Source of the DNA: Mycolicibacterium sp. P1-18
Lineage (GTDB): Bacteria; Actinomycetota; Actinomycetes; Mycobacteriales; Mycobacteriaceae
Assembly: GCF_008329535.1 (NCBI RefSeq)
Contig: NZ_NPKR01000007.1
Span: 310,001 to 374,000 of the forward strand
Reading direction: 5' to 3'
Length of the DNA stretch: 64,000 nucleotides
Of the stretch, positions 40,510 to 48,847 are shown piece after piece. Both the position numbers and the translations under genes were made by a program. The notes under the pieces are model-generated. The model was not told the DNA's origin. It ran no database searches and was given only the letters and a program-made list of their open reading frames with translations. Within the stretch, counting starts at the first letter, position 1; the number at the start of each line of letters is the position of its first letter.

Positions 40510-41327
40510 GCGTACTGAACGGCCGGAATGGGCCGTAGGGGCCGCATCGGCTGCAGGGTAGGGGCGACTCGTTGCGGACCGTCCTCGACGTTGCGCCAGA
40601 TGCCCATCGCAGTCATTCGTACGGGTGCGGCCAGACGCTGGTCGAAGCTCATTCTGTTCATCGGACCACATACCGAGAGCGCCGCCACGGCCTCACCGGG
40701 GCCGCCGATCGCCGCTGCGACGCAACCGAAACCGGGCACCGACTCCTCCCGGTCGAACGCGACCCCGTGGGCGCGGACCTTGTCCAGTTCGGCGGTCAGC
40801 TGCTGCTGTGAAGTGATCGAGTAGCGGGTCTTGCGCACGGTCAGGTCGACGCCGTCGGGCTGGGTGCCGTAGGCCATGATCGCCTTGCCGACGGCCGCGC
40901 AGTGGGCCGGTTGGCGGCTGCCCACCCGGGTGGGGATGGCCGTTGCCAGTCGGTCGCCGACCTTGTCGAGGTAGACGACGTCGGCGCCGTCGAGGATGGC
41001 CAGGTGCACGACCAACCCGGTGGCACGGTGCAGGTCCTGCAGAAGTGGGGCGGCCGCCTTGTGGAGGCGGTCTTGGTGCACGGCGAGCGAGCCGAGCTCG
41101 ACCAGGCGCATTCCGAGTTCGTAGTCGCGCCCCGTGCGTCGCAGCCAGCGCAGCTGGACGAGCCGGTCGAGCATTCGGTGGGCCGACGAACGCGGCAGGC
41201 CGGTGCGTCGCACCACTTGGGCCAGGGTGAGCCGACCCGGCCCGTCGAACGCGTCCAACACGAGGGAGATGCGGTCGATGACGGCGTTCGGGGTCGTGGT
41301 TTCGGCGGGCTGCGTCGTGATCGTCAT
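40506..41327 (-). CDS. IclR-family transcriptional regulator
   Basis: A 273-aa regulator: winged helix (ISLVLDAFDGPGRLTLAQVV, RRTGLPRSSAHRMLDRLVQL, YELGMRLVELGSLA) and the GAF-like effector domain (ATGLVVHLAILDGADVVYLD, AHCAAVGKAIMAYG, GVAFDREESVPGFGCVAAAI). IclR proteins usually control catabolic operons in response to small acids. ATG 41327 has GGAGG at good spacing. It is co-transcribed with the esterase and could act on the palindrome at 38358 or on those just upstream of itself. Confidence 0.9.
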   Translation of the reverse strand: MTITTQPAETTTPNAVIDRISLVLDAFDGPGRLTLAQVVRRTGLPRSSAHRMLDRLVQLRWLRRTGRDYELGMRLVELGSLAVHQDRLHKAAAPLLQDLHRATGLVVHLAILDGADVVYLDKVGDRLATAIPTRVGSRQPAHCAAVGKAIMAYGTQPDGVDLTVRKTRYSITSQQQLTAELDKVRAHGVAFDREESVPGFGCVAAAIGGPGEAVAALSVCGPMNRMSFDQRLAAPVRMTAMGIWRNVEDGPQRVAPTLQPMRPLRPIPAVQYA

Positions 41328-41389
41328 GCGTTCCTCCAGCGACTGTGATGCGGACTACATATGCCTGTTAGGGATATAGCAGTTTGTAG

Positions 41390-41449
41390 CACATCGATGT
41401 GGCTGCTGTCACACGCCAACCAAGATCGCCGCCCAACTCACAGGTGAGT
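41390..41449. promoter_or_regulatory. Two palindromes upstream of iclR
   Basis: CACATCGATGTG (41390-41401, perfect) and ACTCAC-AG-GTGAGT (41436-41449) lie in the 149-bp gap between the FAD-enzyme stop and iclR. The first is a likely operator for the iclR promoter; the second, 27 bp after the FAD gene stop, may be part of its transcription end. Confidence 0.4.
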
Positions 41450-41476
41450 CGGACGGCGACATTGGGATGGGCTGTC

Positions 41477-42943
41477 TCAGCCCTTGACAGCGCGCCTGCC
41501 CGCCCGGCGGCCGTAGAAACTGCCGTCACCCAGCGAGATTCCGCTGGCATAACCCCAGGCGGCCAAACCCGATGCCGAACGGCCGGCAGCGTAGAGGCCG
41601 GCGATCGGCTGACCGCTGACGTCCAGCACCTCGGCGTCGAGCGTGGTCTTCAGGCCACCGAGGGTGAAGCCACCCGTGCTCTCCCGCAGGTCGACGGCGC
41701 CGACGGGCGAACCGATCGGCTTGAGCCACTGCGCCTTCTTGTGGAGCAGCGGATCCTCGCCGCGTTCGGCGGCCTCGTTGTAGTTGGCGACGGTGCTCTG
41801 CAGGCACCCGGGCGCAAGGCCCATCTCCTGCTCGAGTTCGGCCACGGTCTCGCATGCCCAGGTCGGCGGCCGCATCATCAGGTGCGGTGACGCCGACGCC
41901 ATCGCCTCCTCCTGCGCCGCTTCGTCGATGACGAGGTACGCCGTGTTGTCCTGGTGATACAGCGTCGCCTGGCCGACCCTGCCGGGGTAGGTGTCCTCGG
42001 CGATGAACCGCTGTCCGCGGCCGTTGACCAGGATGCCGCGTGCCAACTGTTGGGGATCGACGAAGATTGCGACCTCGGTGGCGTCCATGTGCGCGAGGTC
42101 GGCGCCGAGCGCCTGCGCCATCCGGATGCCCTGGCCGTCGTGCTGCTCGATCGACGCCGCCGGCCGGCCGGCGATCCTCGGGGCGTACTGGGCGACCATG
42201 GCGTCGTTGTAGGCGAAGCTCCCCGTCGCGAGGACCACTCCGCGTCGGGCGCGGATGGTGACGTCGCCCCCGTACTGACGCGCTCGAATTCCGACTACCC
42301 GACCGTCGGACGCAACCACCAGGCTCTGCACCCGCACGTCGAACAGGCCCCGCGCGCCGCCTGCGGTCGCCGTTTCCACCAGAGGCTTCATCAACATGAA
42401 GCCGGCGCTGGCCTCGCCCTGCTTCTTGTCTGCCATCTGTGGCACGTGGCCGCGTGGCGCCGGCCTGGCAATGGTGTTGAACGGGTGGGAATTCTCGCCG
42501 CCGCTGTACATCAGCCCCTGGTCGCCCATGGGCTCCCAGCCCGGCTCGCCGAAGAACTCCGCCTTGAAGGGCACGCCACACGCGACCAGCCAATCGAAGT
42601 GCTCGACGCTGCCGTCGCAGTAGTCGGCGATCCGGTCGGCATCCGCGCCCGGGCCCATGGCCGCGTTCAGGTATGCCGCCATGTCGGCCACCGAGTCGTC
42701 GAAGCCGCAAGCGCGTTGCAGCGCGGTGCCCCCGCCGAGATAAATGAAGCCGCCCGCCATCGCGGCGGCGCCGCCCCATGATCCGGTGCGCTCCACGACC
42801 AGCACGTCGGCTCCTGCGGCGATCGCCTCGACCGCCGCAGCTGCCCCGGCTACGCCGTAGCCGGCGATCACGACGTCCGCCTCGTGATCCCAGCGGTTGA
42901 TCGATTCGGCCGGGGTTGGTGTGACGTCCTGCTGGACGATCAC
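41477..42943 (-). CDS. FAD-dependent dehydrogenase, resembling 3-ketosteroid delta4-(5alpha)-dehydrogenase
   Basis: A 488-aa flavoprotein of the fumarate reductase/KstD superfamily, shorter than KstD. FAD motif VVIAGYGVAGAAAAVEAIAA, VVERTGSWGGAAAMAGGFIY, and C-terminal GLYAAGRSASGLAAWGYASG with ISLGDGSFYGRRAGR. The Tyr-x-Ser in GYASG is at the position of catalytic Tyr466/Ser468 in the delta4-(5alpha)-KSTD of R. jostii. This would introduce the 4,5 double bond into 5alpha-steroids. It may be the second KstD paralogue (kstD3) of the C-19+ cluster. Overlaps hsaC by 4 bp. Confidence 0.8.
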   Translation of the reverse strand: MIVQQDVTPTPAESINRWDHEADVVIAGYGVAGAAAAVEAIAAGADVLVVERTGSWGGAAAMAGGFIYLGGGTALQRACGFDDSVADMAAYLNAAMGPGADADRIADYCDGSVEHFDWLVACGVPFKAEFFGEPGWEPMGDQGLMYSGGENSHPFNTIARPAPRGHVPQMADKKQGEASAGFMLMKPLVETATAGGARGLFDVRVQSLVVASDGRVVGIRARQYGGDVTIRARRGVVLATGSFAYNDAMVAQYAPRIAGRPAASIEQHDGQGIRMAQALGADLAHMDATEVAIFVDPQQLARGILVNGRGQRFIAEDTYPGRVGQATLYHQDNTAYLVIDEAAQEEAMASASPHLMMRPPTWACETVAELEQEMGLAPGCLQSTVANYNEAAERGEDPLLHKKAQWLKPIGSPVGAVDLRESTGGFTLGGLKTTLDAEVLDVSGQPIAGLYAAGRSASGLAAWGYASGISLGDGSFYGRRAGRRAVKG

Positions 42944-43848
42944 GGGCGCATCGCTGCGGGCAGATCACTCACCCAGGCATGGCCCCAGTAACTGTCGGCG
43001 GTAATTTCTTCTGCCGTGTAGGAGTTCTCGTCGACGCGCATGCCCTCGGTGCCGAACTCGATGTCCCAGTCGCCGGGCGCGCGAACGTAGAACGAGACCA
43101 TCTTGTCGTTGGTGTGGCGACCGAGTGTGGAGGAGAGCTGGAAACCGTCTCGGTTGACGCGGTCGAGGGCCTGCCCGACCGCGTCGAGGCTGTCCACCTC
43201 CACCATGAGGTGGATGAGGCCCGGGTCGCGCACGGTCATCGCCGGACAGATCGCCAGGCTGTGGTGTCGTTCGTTGGTGCCCAAGAATCTGACCCGCACC
43301 GGCCCGTACTCCGGCGGCGTCGGTACTCGGAACGCGCCGCGCGACACGAAGCCCATTGTCTCGGTGTAGAACTCGAAGAGACCATCGACGTCCATCGCCG
43401 GTAGGACCACGTGGCCGAGCCCCTGATTGCCGGTGACGAACCTCGCTCCAAACGGTGTCACGACGGGGCTGTGGTCGAGCACTGCTCCGTGGAACACCTC
43501 CAGTGAATTACCGGCCGGGTCGTCGAAGGCAATGGCTTCTTCGACGCGGCGTGCGTCGACGTCCTCCTGGGCCAGCTGCTTGAACGGCGTGCTGACACCG
43601 TTGAGCGCAGCCTTCACGCGCTCCAGCGCGGCGTGGTCGCGCACCTCCCAGCCGACGGTGACAATCCGGTCGGTCTCGGCGGGCACCACGATGATTCGAG
43701 CGGCCCGCTCGTCCATCCTCAAATAGAGGGCGTCGTCGTCCGGACCCGCACCCTCGGCGAATCCCAATACTTGGAAGGCGAATTGGCGCCACCGCGCGAT
43801 GTCGGCGGTCTGTACCTTGACGTAGCCCAAGCTCTTGATGAGTCCCAC
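42940..43848 (-). CDS. hsaC: Extradiol dioxygenase HsaC (3,4-DHSA type)
   Basis: A 302-aa type I extradiol dioxygenase. The C-terminal domain holds the iron ligands: His in QGLGHVVLPAMD, His in GLIHLMVEVDSLD and Glu in DWDIEFGTEGMRVD. RHHSLAICP and STLGRHTNDKMVSFYVR contain the active-site His residues. It cleaves the catecholic A ring of 3,4-DHSA (meta-cleavage) and is similar along its full length to M. tuberculosis HsaC. Lies between the FAD enzyme and hsaA, same strand. Confidence 0.93.
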   Translation of the reverse strand: MGLIKSLGYVKVQTADIARWRQFAFQVLGFAEGAGPDDDALYLRMDERAARIIVVPAETDRIVTVGWEVRDHAALERVKAALNGVSTPFKQLAQEDVDARRVEEAIAFDDPAGNSLEVFHGAVLDHSPVVTPFGARFVTGNQGLGHVVLPAMDVDGLFEFYTETMGFVSRGAFRVPTPPEYGPVRVRFLGTNERHHSLAICPAMTVRDPGLIHLMVEVDSLDAVGQALDRVNRDGFQLSSTLGRHTNDKMVSFYVRAPGDWDIEFGTEGMRVDENSYTAEEITADSYWGHAWVSDLPAAMRP

Positions 43849-43879
43849 GGGGGTGTCCTTTGTTTGGTGGCGGGCAGCG

Positions 43880-45061
43880 TCAGATCATGGCCCGCAGAGC
43901 GCCCTGCGGGTCGACGCCGAAGGAGCTGAGTGCCGCGGCGTGATAGACGGTTCCCGGAACGTGAATCGCATGTGCCTGGCCGGTGTGCACGTCTCTCCAA
44001 TACCGTTGCAACGGCTTGTCCATTCGCATGGCGTTACCGCCGGAGCGCGCGAAGATCTCGTCGACGGCCGACACCGCGCGATGCACGGCGCGTACCTGGG
44101 TCCGCCGACCCGCAGCGCGGTCCTGAAAAGAGACCTCCTTGCCCGCGTCTACCATGTCGTAGATGCGGTCGGCGTTGGCCAGGAGTTCCTGACGGGCGGC
44201 GTTGATGTCGGCGGCCGCTTCACCGATCGCGTACATGACGTAGGGGTCGTCCTTGATCGCCACCCCGCTGGAGTTCACACGCTCGCGTTGATAGTCCAGG
44301 TGAGCGGCGAGCGCCCCCTCGGCGATTCCGATCACCGCCGAGGAGATGCCCAGGGGGAACATCGTCGACCACGGCATGAGGTACAGGGTTTCGGTCATCC
44401 CGGCCTCACGTTGGGCCGTGCCGTCCATGACCTTCATCGCGTCCATGGTGCGGTAGGCCGGCACGAATGCCTCCTTGACGATGACGTCCTTGGAGCCGGT
44501 GCCACGCAGCCCCACCACGTTCCACGAGTCGGGGACGATTTCGTAGTCTTCGCGGGGCAGGATCATGTGCAGCATTTGTGGGGGCATCAACGGCTTGCCA
44601 TCCGCGTCACCGATCATCGCGCCGAGGATGATCCAGTCGCATGCGTCGGTCCCGGAGCTGAACTGCCAGCGGCCGGTGAAGACGTACCCGCCGTCGACCG
44701 GCTTGGCCACCCCCTGGGGGGCGTAGGGGGAGGCCACCCACGTGTCGACGTCGCTGGCCCACACCTCCTCGGCGACGCGGGGGTCCGCGTAGGCGAGTTG
44801 GTAGGGATGAACGCCCACCACGCCGTTGACCCAGCCGGCGGCAGGGTCCAGCGCCGCAGTGGCCATGACCGTCTCGGCGAACTCCCGCGGATGCACTTCG
44901 AGCCCGCCGTACTTCTTGGGCTGCAGTAGCCGGATGGACCCGGCCGCCTTCATCTGCTTGACCGTGGTGTCGGGCAGCTGACCTAACGCTTCGGCCTCCC
45001 AGGCCTGTTGGCGCATCTGGTCGGCGACCTCCGCAATCCGATCCATCACCCGTTCGCTCAT
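43880..45061 (-). CDS. hsaA: Flavin-dependent monooxygenase oxygenase subunit HsaA
   Basis: A 393-aa member of the acyl-CoA dehydrogenase-like group D monooxygenases: KQMKAAGSIRLLQPKKYGGL, WVNGVVGVHPYQLAY, YVFTGRWQFSSGTDACDWII, SWNVVGLRGTGSKDVIV and GGNAMRMDKPLQRYWRDVHT with QAHAIH. It hydroxylates 3-HSA to the catechol 3,4-DHSA using reduced flavin from HsaB. Its reductase partner is probably the gene at 21444. It lies 31 bp upstream of hsaC. Confidence 0.92.
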   Translation of the reverse strand: MSERVMDRIAEVADQMRQQAWEAEALGQLPDTTVKQMKAAGSIRLLQPKKYGGLEVHPREFAETVMATAALDPAAGWVNGVVGVHPYQLAYADPRVAEEVWASDVDTWVASPYAPQGVAKPVDGGYVFTGRWQFSSGTDACDWIILGAMIGDADGKPLMPPQMLHMILPREDYEIVPDSWNVVGLRGTGSKDVIVKEAFVPAYRTMDAMKVMDGTAQREAGMTETLYLMPWSTMFPLGISSAVIGIAEGALAAHLDYQRERVNSSGVAIKDDPYVMYAIGEAAADINAARQELLANADRIYDMVDAGKEVSFQDRAAGRRTQVRAVHRAVSAVDEIFARSGGNAMRMDKPLQRYWRDVHTGQAHAIHVPGTVYHAAALSSFGVDPQGALRAMI

Positions 45062-45128
45062 GTCATTGCCCCTTGCTCCGATGGTTGTGGTCGATGGTCG
45101 TCGATTGCGGGTGTGGTCCGGTGCGGGT

Positions 45129-45150
45129 ATCCCGGTCAGCGGACCGGGAT
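45129..45150. terminator. Stem-loop between kshB and hsaA
   Basis: ATCCCGGTC-AGCG-GACCGGGAT is a 9-bp perfect stem with a 4-nt loop, 9 bp beyond the kshB stop on the minus strand. No U-tract follows. It may attenuate transcription into hsaA or stabilise the kshB mRNA end. Confidence 0.5.
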
Positions 45151-45159
45151 GTCGTGAAG

Positions 45160-46203
45160 TCAGAACTCGACTCGAATGACGTCGGACACCGGCCGGGCCT
45201 GGCAGCCCAGGACGATTCCGTCAGCCACGTCCTCGGGTTCGAGGAGATCGGCACGTTCCATGGCCACCTCGCCGTCGGTCACCGTGCAGGCGCACGAACC
45301 ACATTGACCTTCCCGACACGAATAGGGAACGTCGATGCCGGCCGTCAGCAGCACGTCGACCAGGGTGGAGTGCCGCGGCCAGCGCATGCGGTGTACCTGA
45401 CCGTCGAGATCCACCTCCAGATTCGCGTCGTCGGTGCCGTTTCCGTTGGGGGCGGCCTCGATCGGCGACGGTGTGAACGGATCGCCAGACAGCGACGCGA
45501 ACACCTCGGCGTGGACCCGCTCGCGGGGGACCGACACCGCGCGCAGCGCGGTCTGAACGGCTGCCATGAACGGCGCTGGGCCGCAGAGATAGTGATCACG
45601 ATCCCGCAGGCTCGCCGCGTGTGCGGCGAGGTGGGTCGGCGAGGGCAAGCCCTGCACCGACTCCAGCCAGTGCGTCGCCGTCAACCGGTCGGGAAAGCGG
45701 TCCCCCAGGTCCCGTAGCTCGGCGGCGAAGATCACCGACCGCTCGTCGCGGTTGGCGTATATCAGCGCGACGCGTCCCGTCCCGGCGGTCAGGACGGACA
45801 CGAGGATCGACAACACCGGTGTGATTCCGCTACCGCCGGCCCACATGGCCACGTCGCCATGCAGATCCTTCGGGGTGAAGGTGCCCGCAGGCGGTAGCAC
45901 TTCGAGCTCGTCACCGACGGAGACGTTGTCGCACAACCAGTTCGACCCGTATCCATCCTTCGTGCGCTTTACCGTGACCTTTGGAGCGGCATCGGTGTGC
46001 GGTGAACTGGCCAGCGAGTAGCAACGGGCGACCGAGCCGGTCACGTCACTCGGTACCCGCAGGGTGAGGAACTGGCCGGGCCGGTGATTCCACCGCTCGC
46101 GGGCGGCCTCGGGAATCGCCAATACCAGCGATCGCGCGTCGGCGGTTTCGTCGACGACCTCGGTGACGGTCACCATGACACTGCAAGTAGTGGCCTCGGC
46201 CAT
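45160..46203 (-). CDS. kshB: Ferredoxin reductase KshB-like (3-ketosteroid 9-alpha-hydroxylase reductase)
   Basis: A 347-aa electron-transfer protein: FAD-binding RCYSLASSP with QFLTLRVP, NAD-binding MWAGGSGITPVLSIL and HYLCGPAPFM, then a plant-type 2Fe-2S ferredoxin domain with CREGQCGSCAC plus a distal Cys (VLGCQARP). It passes electrons from NADH to KshA. ATG 46203 has GAGG five bases upstream. It is 27 kb from kshA but in the same cluster, as kshA2 and kshB2 are in the C-19+ cluster. Confidence 0.92.
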   Translation of the reverse strand: MAEATTCSVMVTVTEVVDETADARSLVLAIPEAARERWNHRPGQFLTLRVPSDVTGSVARCYSLASSPHTDAAPKVTVKRTKDGYGSNWLCDNVSVGDELEVLPPAGTFTPKDLHGDVAMWAGGSGITPVLSILVSVLTAGTGRVALIYANRDERSVIFAAELRDLGDRFPDRLTATHWLESVQGLPSPTHLAAHAASLRDRDHYLCGPAPFMAAVQTALRAVSVPRERVHAEVFASLSGDPFTPSPIEAAPNGNGTDDANLEVDLDGQVHRMRWPRHSTLVDVLLTAGIDVPYSCREGQCGSCACTVTDGEVAMERADLLEPEDVADGIVLGCQARPVSDVIRVEF

Positions 46204-46353
46204 CGGTCCTCAAGGGTGTGGTGTAGATGCGGGGGTGAAGGTCAAGTGTCGCCAAGCGCACCGGCGCCGCAACCGATTCGCCCGATGGTCGGGATTGCCG
46301 GGGCCGATGGCCCGGTGATTGGGAACTGATGCTGCGCGGCGTCCCCGAATGCC

Positions 46354-46359
46354 TATCTT
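46354..46359 (+). promoter_or_regulatory. Predicted -10 element for leaderless BVMO gene
   Basis: TATCTT fits TANNNT and lies seven bases before GTG 46367. Confidence 0.4.
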
Positions 46360-46366
46360 CGGGCGG

Positions 46367-47989
46367 GTGAGTGACAGCCTCGAGCGACGACCCCCTCAGG
46401 TGGATGCCGTCGTGGTCGGCGCGGGGTTCGCCGGCCTCTACGCCCTGCACGAGTTGCGCACCAGAGGGTTGAGAACACGCGTCTTCGAAGCTGCCCCAGA
46501 AGTGGGCGGCACCTGGTACTTCAACCGGTACCCGGGTGCACGCTGCGACGTTGAAAGCGTCGACTACAGCTTCTCGTTCTCCGACGAACTGCAGCAGCAG
46601 TGGACGTGGTCGGAGAAGTACGCCACCCAGGCCGAGATCTTGCGCTACGTCAACTGGGTCGCCGACCGGCTCGATCTGCGCTCTGGCATCGACTTCAACG
46701 CCAGGGTCGTGTCAGCGGTCCTCGATGAGGACGACGCCACGTGGACGGTGCGCGTCGACACCGGCGAGGTGGTGCGGGCCAGGTTCGTCATCATGGCGAC
46801 CGGCCCGCTCTCGGCGGCCCTGACGCCAGACTTCCCCGGACTGGACACCTTCGAGGGCCAGATACATCACACCGCGCACTGGCCCCACGACGGGGTGGAC
46901 TTCACCGGCCAGCGGATTGCGGTGATCGGCACTGGATCCTCTGGCATCCAATCCATTCCGCTCATCGCCGACCAAGCCGACGAGCTGGTCGTCTTCCAGC
47001 GCACCCCGAATTACAGCGTCCCGGCCGGCAACCGGGCGTTGACGCCCGACGACGTCGCGGCGGTGAAGGAGAACTACGCCGAGCGACGTCGGCTGTCGTG
47101 GCGCAGCGGTGGCGGGTCTCCTCACGTGGCACACCCCAAGTTGACGATGGAGGCCGGCCCGGAGGAACGGCGGGAGGCCTTCGAGACCCGGTGGCAGTTG
47201 GGCGGGGTGCTGTTTTCCAAGACCTTCGCCGACCAGATGACCGACCCGGCCGCCAACGAGGAGGCCCGCAAGTTCTACGAGGAGAAAGTTCGCGACGTCG
47301 TCGACGACCCAGAGGTCGCCGATCTGCTCATACCGACGGACCACCCCATCGGCACCAAGCGAATTTGCACCGACACCAACTATTTTCAGACCTTCAATCG
47401 GGCACACGTGAAACTGGTCAGTGTTCGCGCGACGCCGATCGTGTCGGTCGACGCGACGGGAATCACCACCACTGAGGCGCATTACGACCTCGACGCGATC
47501 GTGCTCGCCACCGGATTCGACGCCATGACCGGCACGCTGGCCAAGATCGACATCGTCGGCCGCGGGGGACAGAGGTTGCGGGACGACTGGGCCGACGGAC
47601 CGCGAACCTACCTCGGGCTTGGCGTGGACGGTTTTCCCAACCTGTTCCTGGTCTCGGGACCGGGCGCACCCGCAGTGCTGGCCAACATGGTGTTGCACGC
47701 CGAGGCGCACGTGAACTGGATTGCCGATGCGATCGGTTACCTCGACGAACACGGCTACGCCGGCATCGAGGCCGAACCGGACGCGGTGAACGAGTGGATC
47801 GTCGAGTGCAACCGGCGCGCGAACGCCACCCTCTTTCCCCAAGCCAACTCCTGGTACATGGGAGCCAACGTGCCCGGCAAGCCGAGGGTCTTCATGCTGT
47901 TCATCGGTGGGTTCGCGGTCTACCTCGACATTTGTCACGATGTCGCTGCCGCGGGGTACAAGGGGTTTCGCCTCCTCAAGGATTCCTGA
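46367..47989 (+). CDS. Baeyer-Villiger monooxygenase (cyclohexanone monooxygenase type)
   Basis: A ~540-aa BVMO without N-terminal extension: AVVVGAGFAGLYALHELRTRG, GGTWYFNRYPGARCDVESVDYS (shared with cyclohexanone and steroid monooxygenases), the fingerprint FEGQIHHTAHWP and the NADPH motif IAVIGTGSSGIQSIP. Ketone oxygenation of a steroid D ring or degradation intermediate is likely. GTG 46367 is favoured by an upstream -10 element; ATG 46349 is an alternative. The SDR follows after 3 bp. The 163-bp gap to kshB holds no other clear signal. Confidence 0.92.
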   Translation: MSDSLERRPPQVDAVVVGAGFAGLYALHELRTRGLRTRVFEAAPEVGGTWYFNRYPGARCDVESVDYSFSFSDELQQQWTWSEKYATQAEILRYVNWVADRLDLRSGIDFNARVVSAVLDEDDATWTVRVDTGEVVRARFVIMATGPLSAALTPDFPGLDTFEGQIHHTAHWPHDGVDFTGQRIAVIGTGSSGIQSIPLIADQADELVVFQRTPNYSVPAGNRALTPDDVAAVKENYAERRRLSWRSGGGSPHVAHPKLTMEAGPEERREAFETRWQLGGVLFSKTFADQMTDPAANEEARKFYEEKVRDVVDDPEVADLLIPTDHPIGTKRICTDTNYFQTFNRAHVKLVSVRATPIVSVDATGITTTEAHYDLDAIVLATGFDAMTGTLAKIDIVGRGGQRLRDDWADGPRTYLGLGVDGFPNLFLVSGPGAPAVLANMVLHAEAHVNWIADAIGYLDEHGYAGIEAEPDAVNEWIVECNRRANATLFPQANSWYMGANVPGKPRVFMLFIGGFAVYLDICHDVAAAGYKGFRLLKDS

Positions 47990-47992
47990 CAG

Positions 47993-48847
47993 GTGGGCAC
48001 CTACGCCGTCACCGGCTCCGCCTCGGGAATGGGGCGGGCGGCATCGGAGCGGCTGCGGGCTAACGGGCACCGCGTGATAGGGGTAGACCTTCACGACGCC
48101 GAGATCGTCGCCGATCTCTCCACCGCCGCGGGACGAGCTCGTGCCACCTCTGCAGTTCTCGAGGCCGCGGCGAACCGTCTCGACGGCGCCGTCTTCGCGG
48201 CTGGCGTGGGCCCCACGCCCGGTCCGGATCGGCCACGGCTCGTCCTCGAGACGAACTACCTCGGGGTGGTGGAGGTGGCGTCGGGCTGGCGCGCGGCGCT
48301 GGCCGCCACGGGTAACGCAAAAGTGGTCGTCGTGGGCAGCAATTCGGCGACGACCGTGCCGATGGTTCCGCGCCGGGCGGTCCGCGCGCTGCTGGCCGGC
48401 GATCTCGACGCGGCATTGCGGTCGCTGCGTCCGTTCCGACGGGCAGCACCGGCCATGGCATATGCGGCGTCGAAGATTGCGGTCAGTCGGTGGGTGCGGC
48501 GCCAAGCCGTGACATCACAGTGGGCGGGGCGGGGCATACGGATCAACGCCCTGGCTCCTGGTGCCGTCATGACGCCGCTGCTGCAGAAGCAGTTGGCCAC
48601 ACCGCGGGAGGCCAAGGCCATCCGGGGCTTCCCCGTCCCGATCGGTGGGTACGGTGACCCGGAACGCCTGGCCGAGTGGATCGTGTTCATGTTGTCCGAT
48701 GCCGCTGACTTCCTCTGCGGCAGCGTGGTATTCGTTGACGGCGGATCCGACGCGTACTTCCGCTCCGACAACTGGCCGGCGGCGCCTACGTGGTTACAGA
48801 CTCCTCGGTACCTGTGGCAATTTCGCCGTTTCCGCACCCGCGACTAG
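47993..48847 (+). CDS. Short-chain dehydrogenase/reductase
   Basis: A 284-aa SDR with TYAVTGSASGMGRAASERL, GVDLHDAEIVADL (Asp favouring NAD), AGVGP, SNSATTV (Ser) and YAASKIAVSRWVRR. FVDGGSDAYFR followed by a Trp/Arg-rich tail is usual for mycobacterial hydroxysteroid dehydrogenases. GTG 47993 is 3 bp after the BVMO stop, so it may supply the ketone for that enzyme. Ends overlapping convergent hsaD by 4 bp. Confidence 0.87.
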   Translation: MGTYAVTGSASGMGRAASERLRANGHRVIGVDLHDAEIVADLSTAAGRARATSAVLEAAANRLDGAVFAAGVGPTPGPDRPRLVLETNYLGVVEVASGWRAALAATGNAKVVVVGSNSATTVPMVPRRAVRALLAGDLDAALRSLRPFRRAAPAMAYAASKIAVSRWVRRQAVTSQWAGRGIRINALAPGAVMTPLLQKQLATPREAKAIRGFPVPIGGYGDPERLAEWIVFMLSDAADFLCGSVVFVDGGSDAYFRSDNWPAAPTWLQTPRYLWQFRRFRTRD

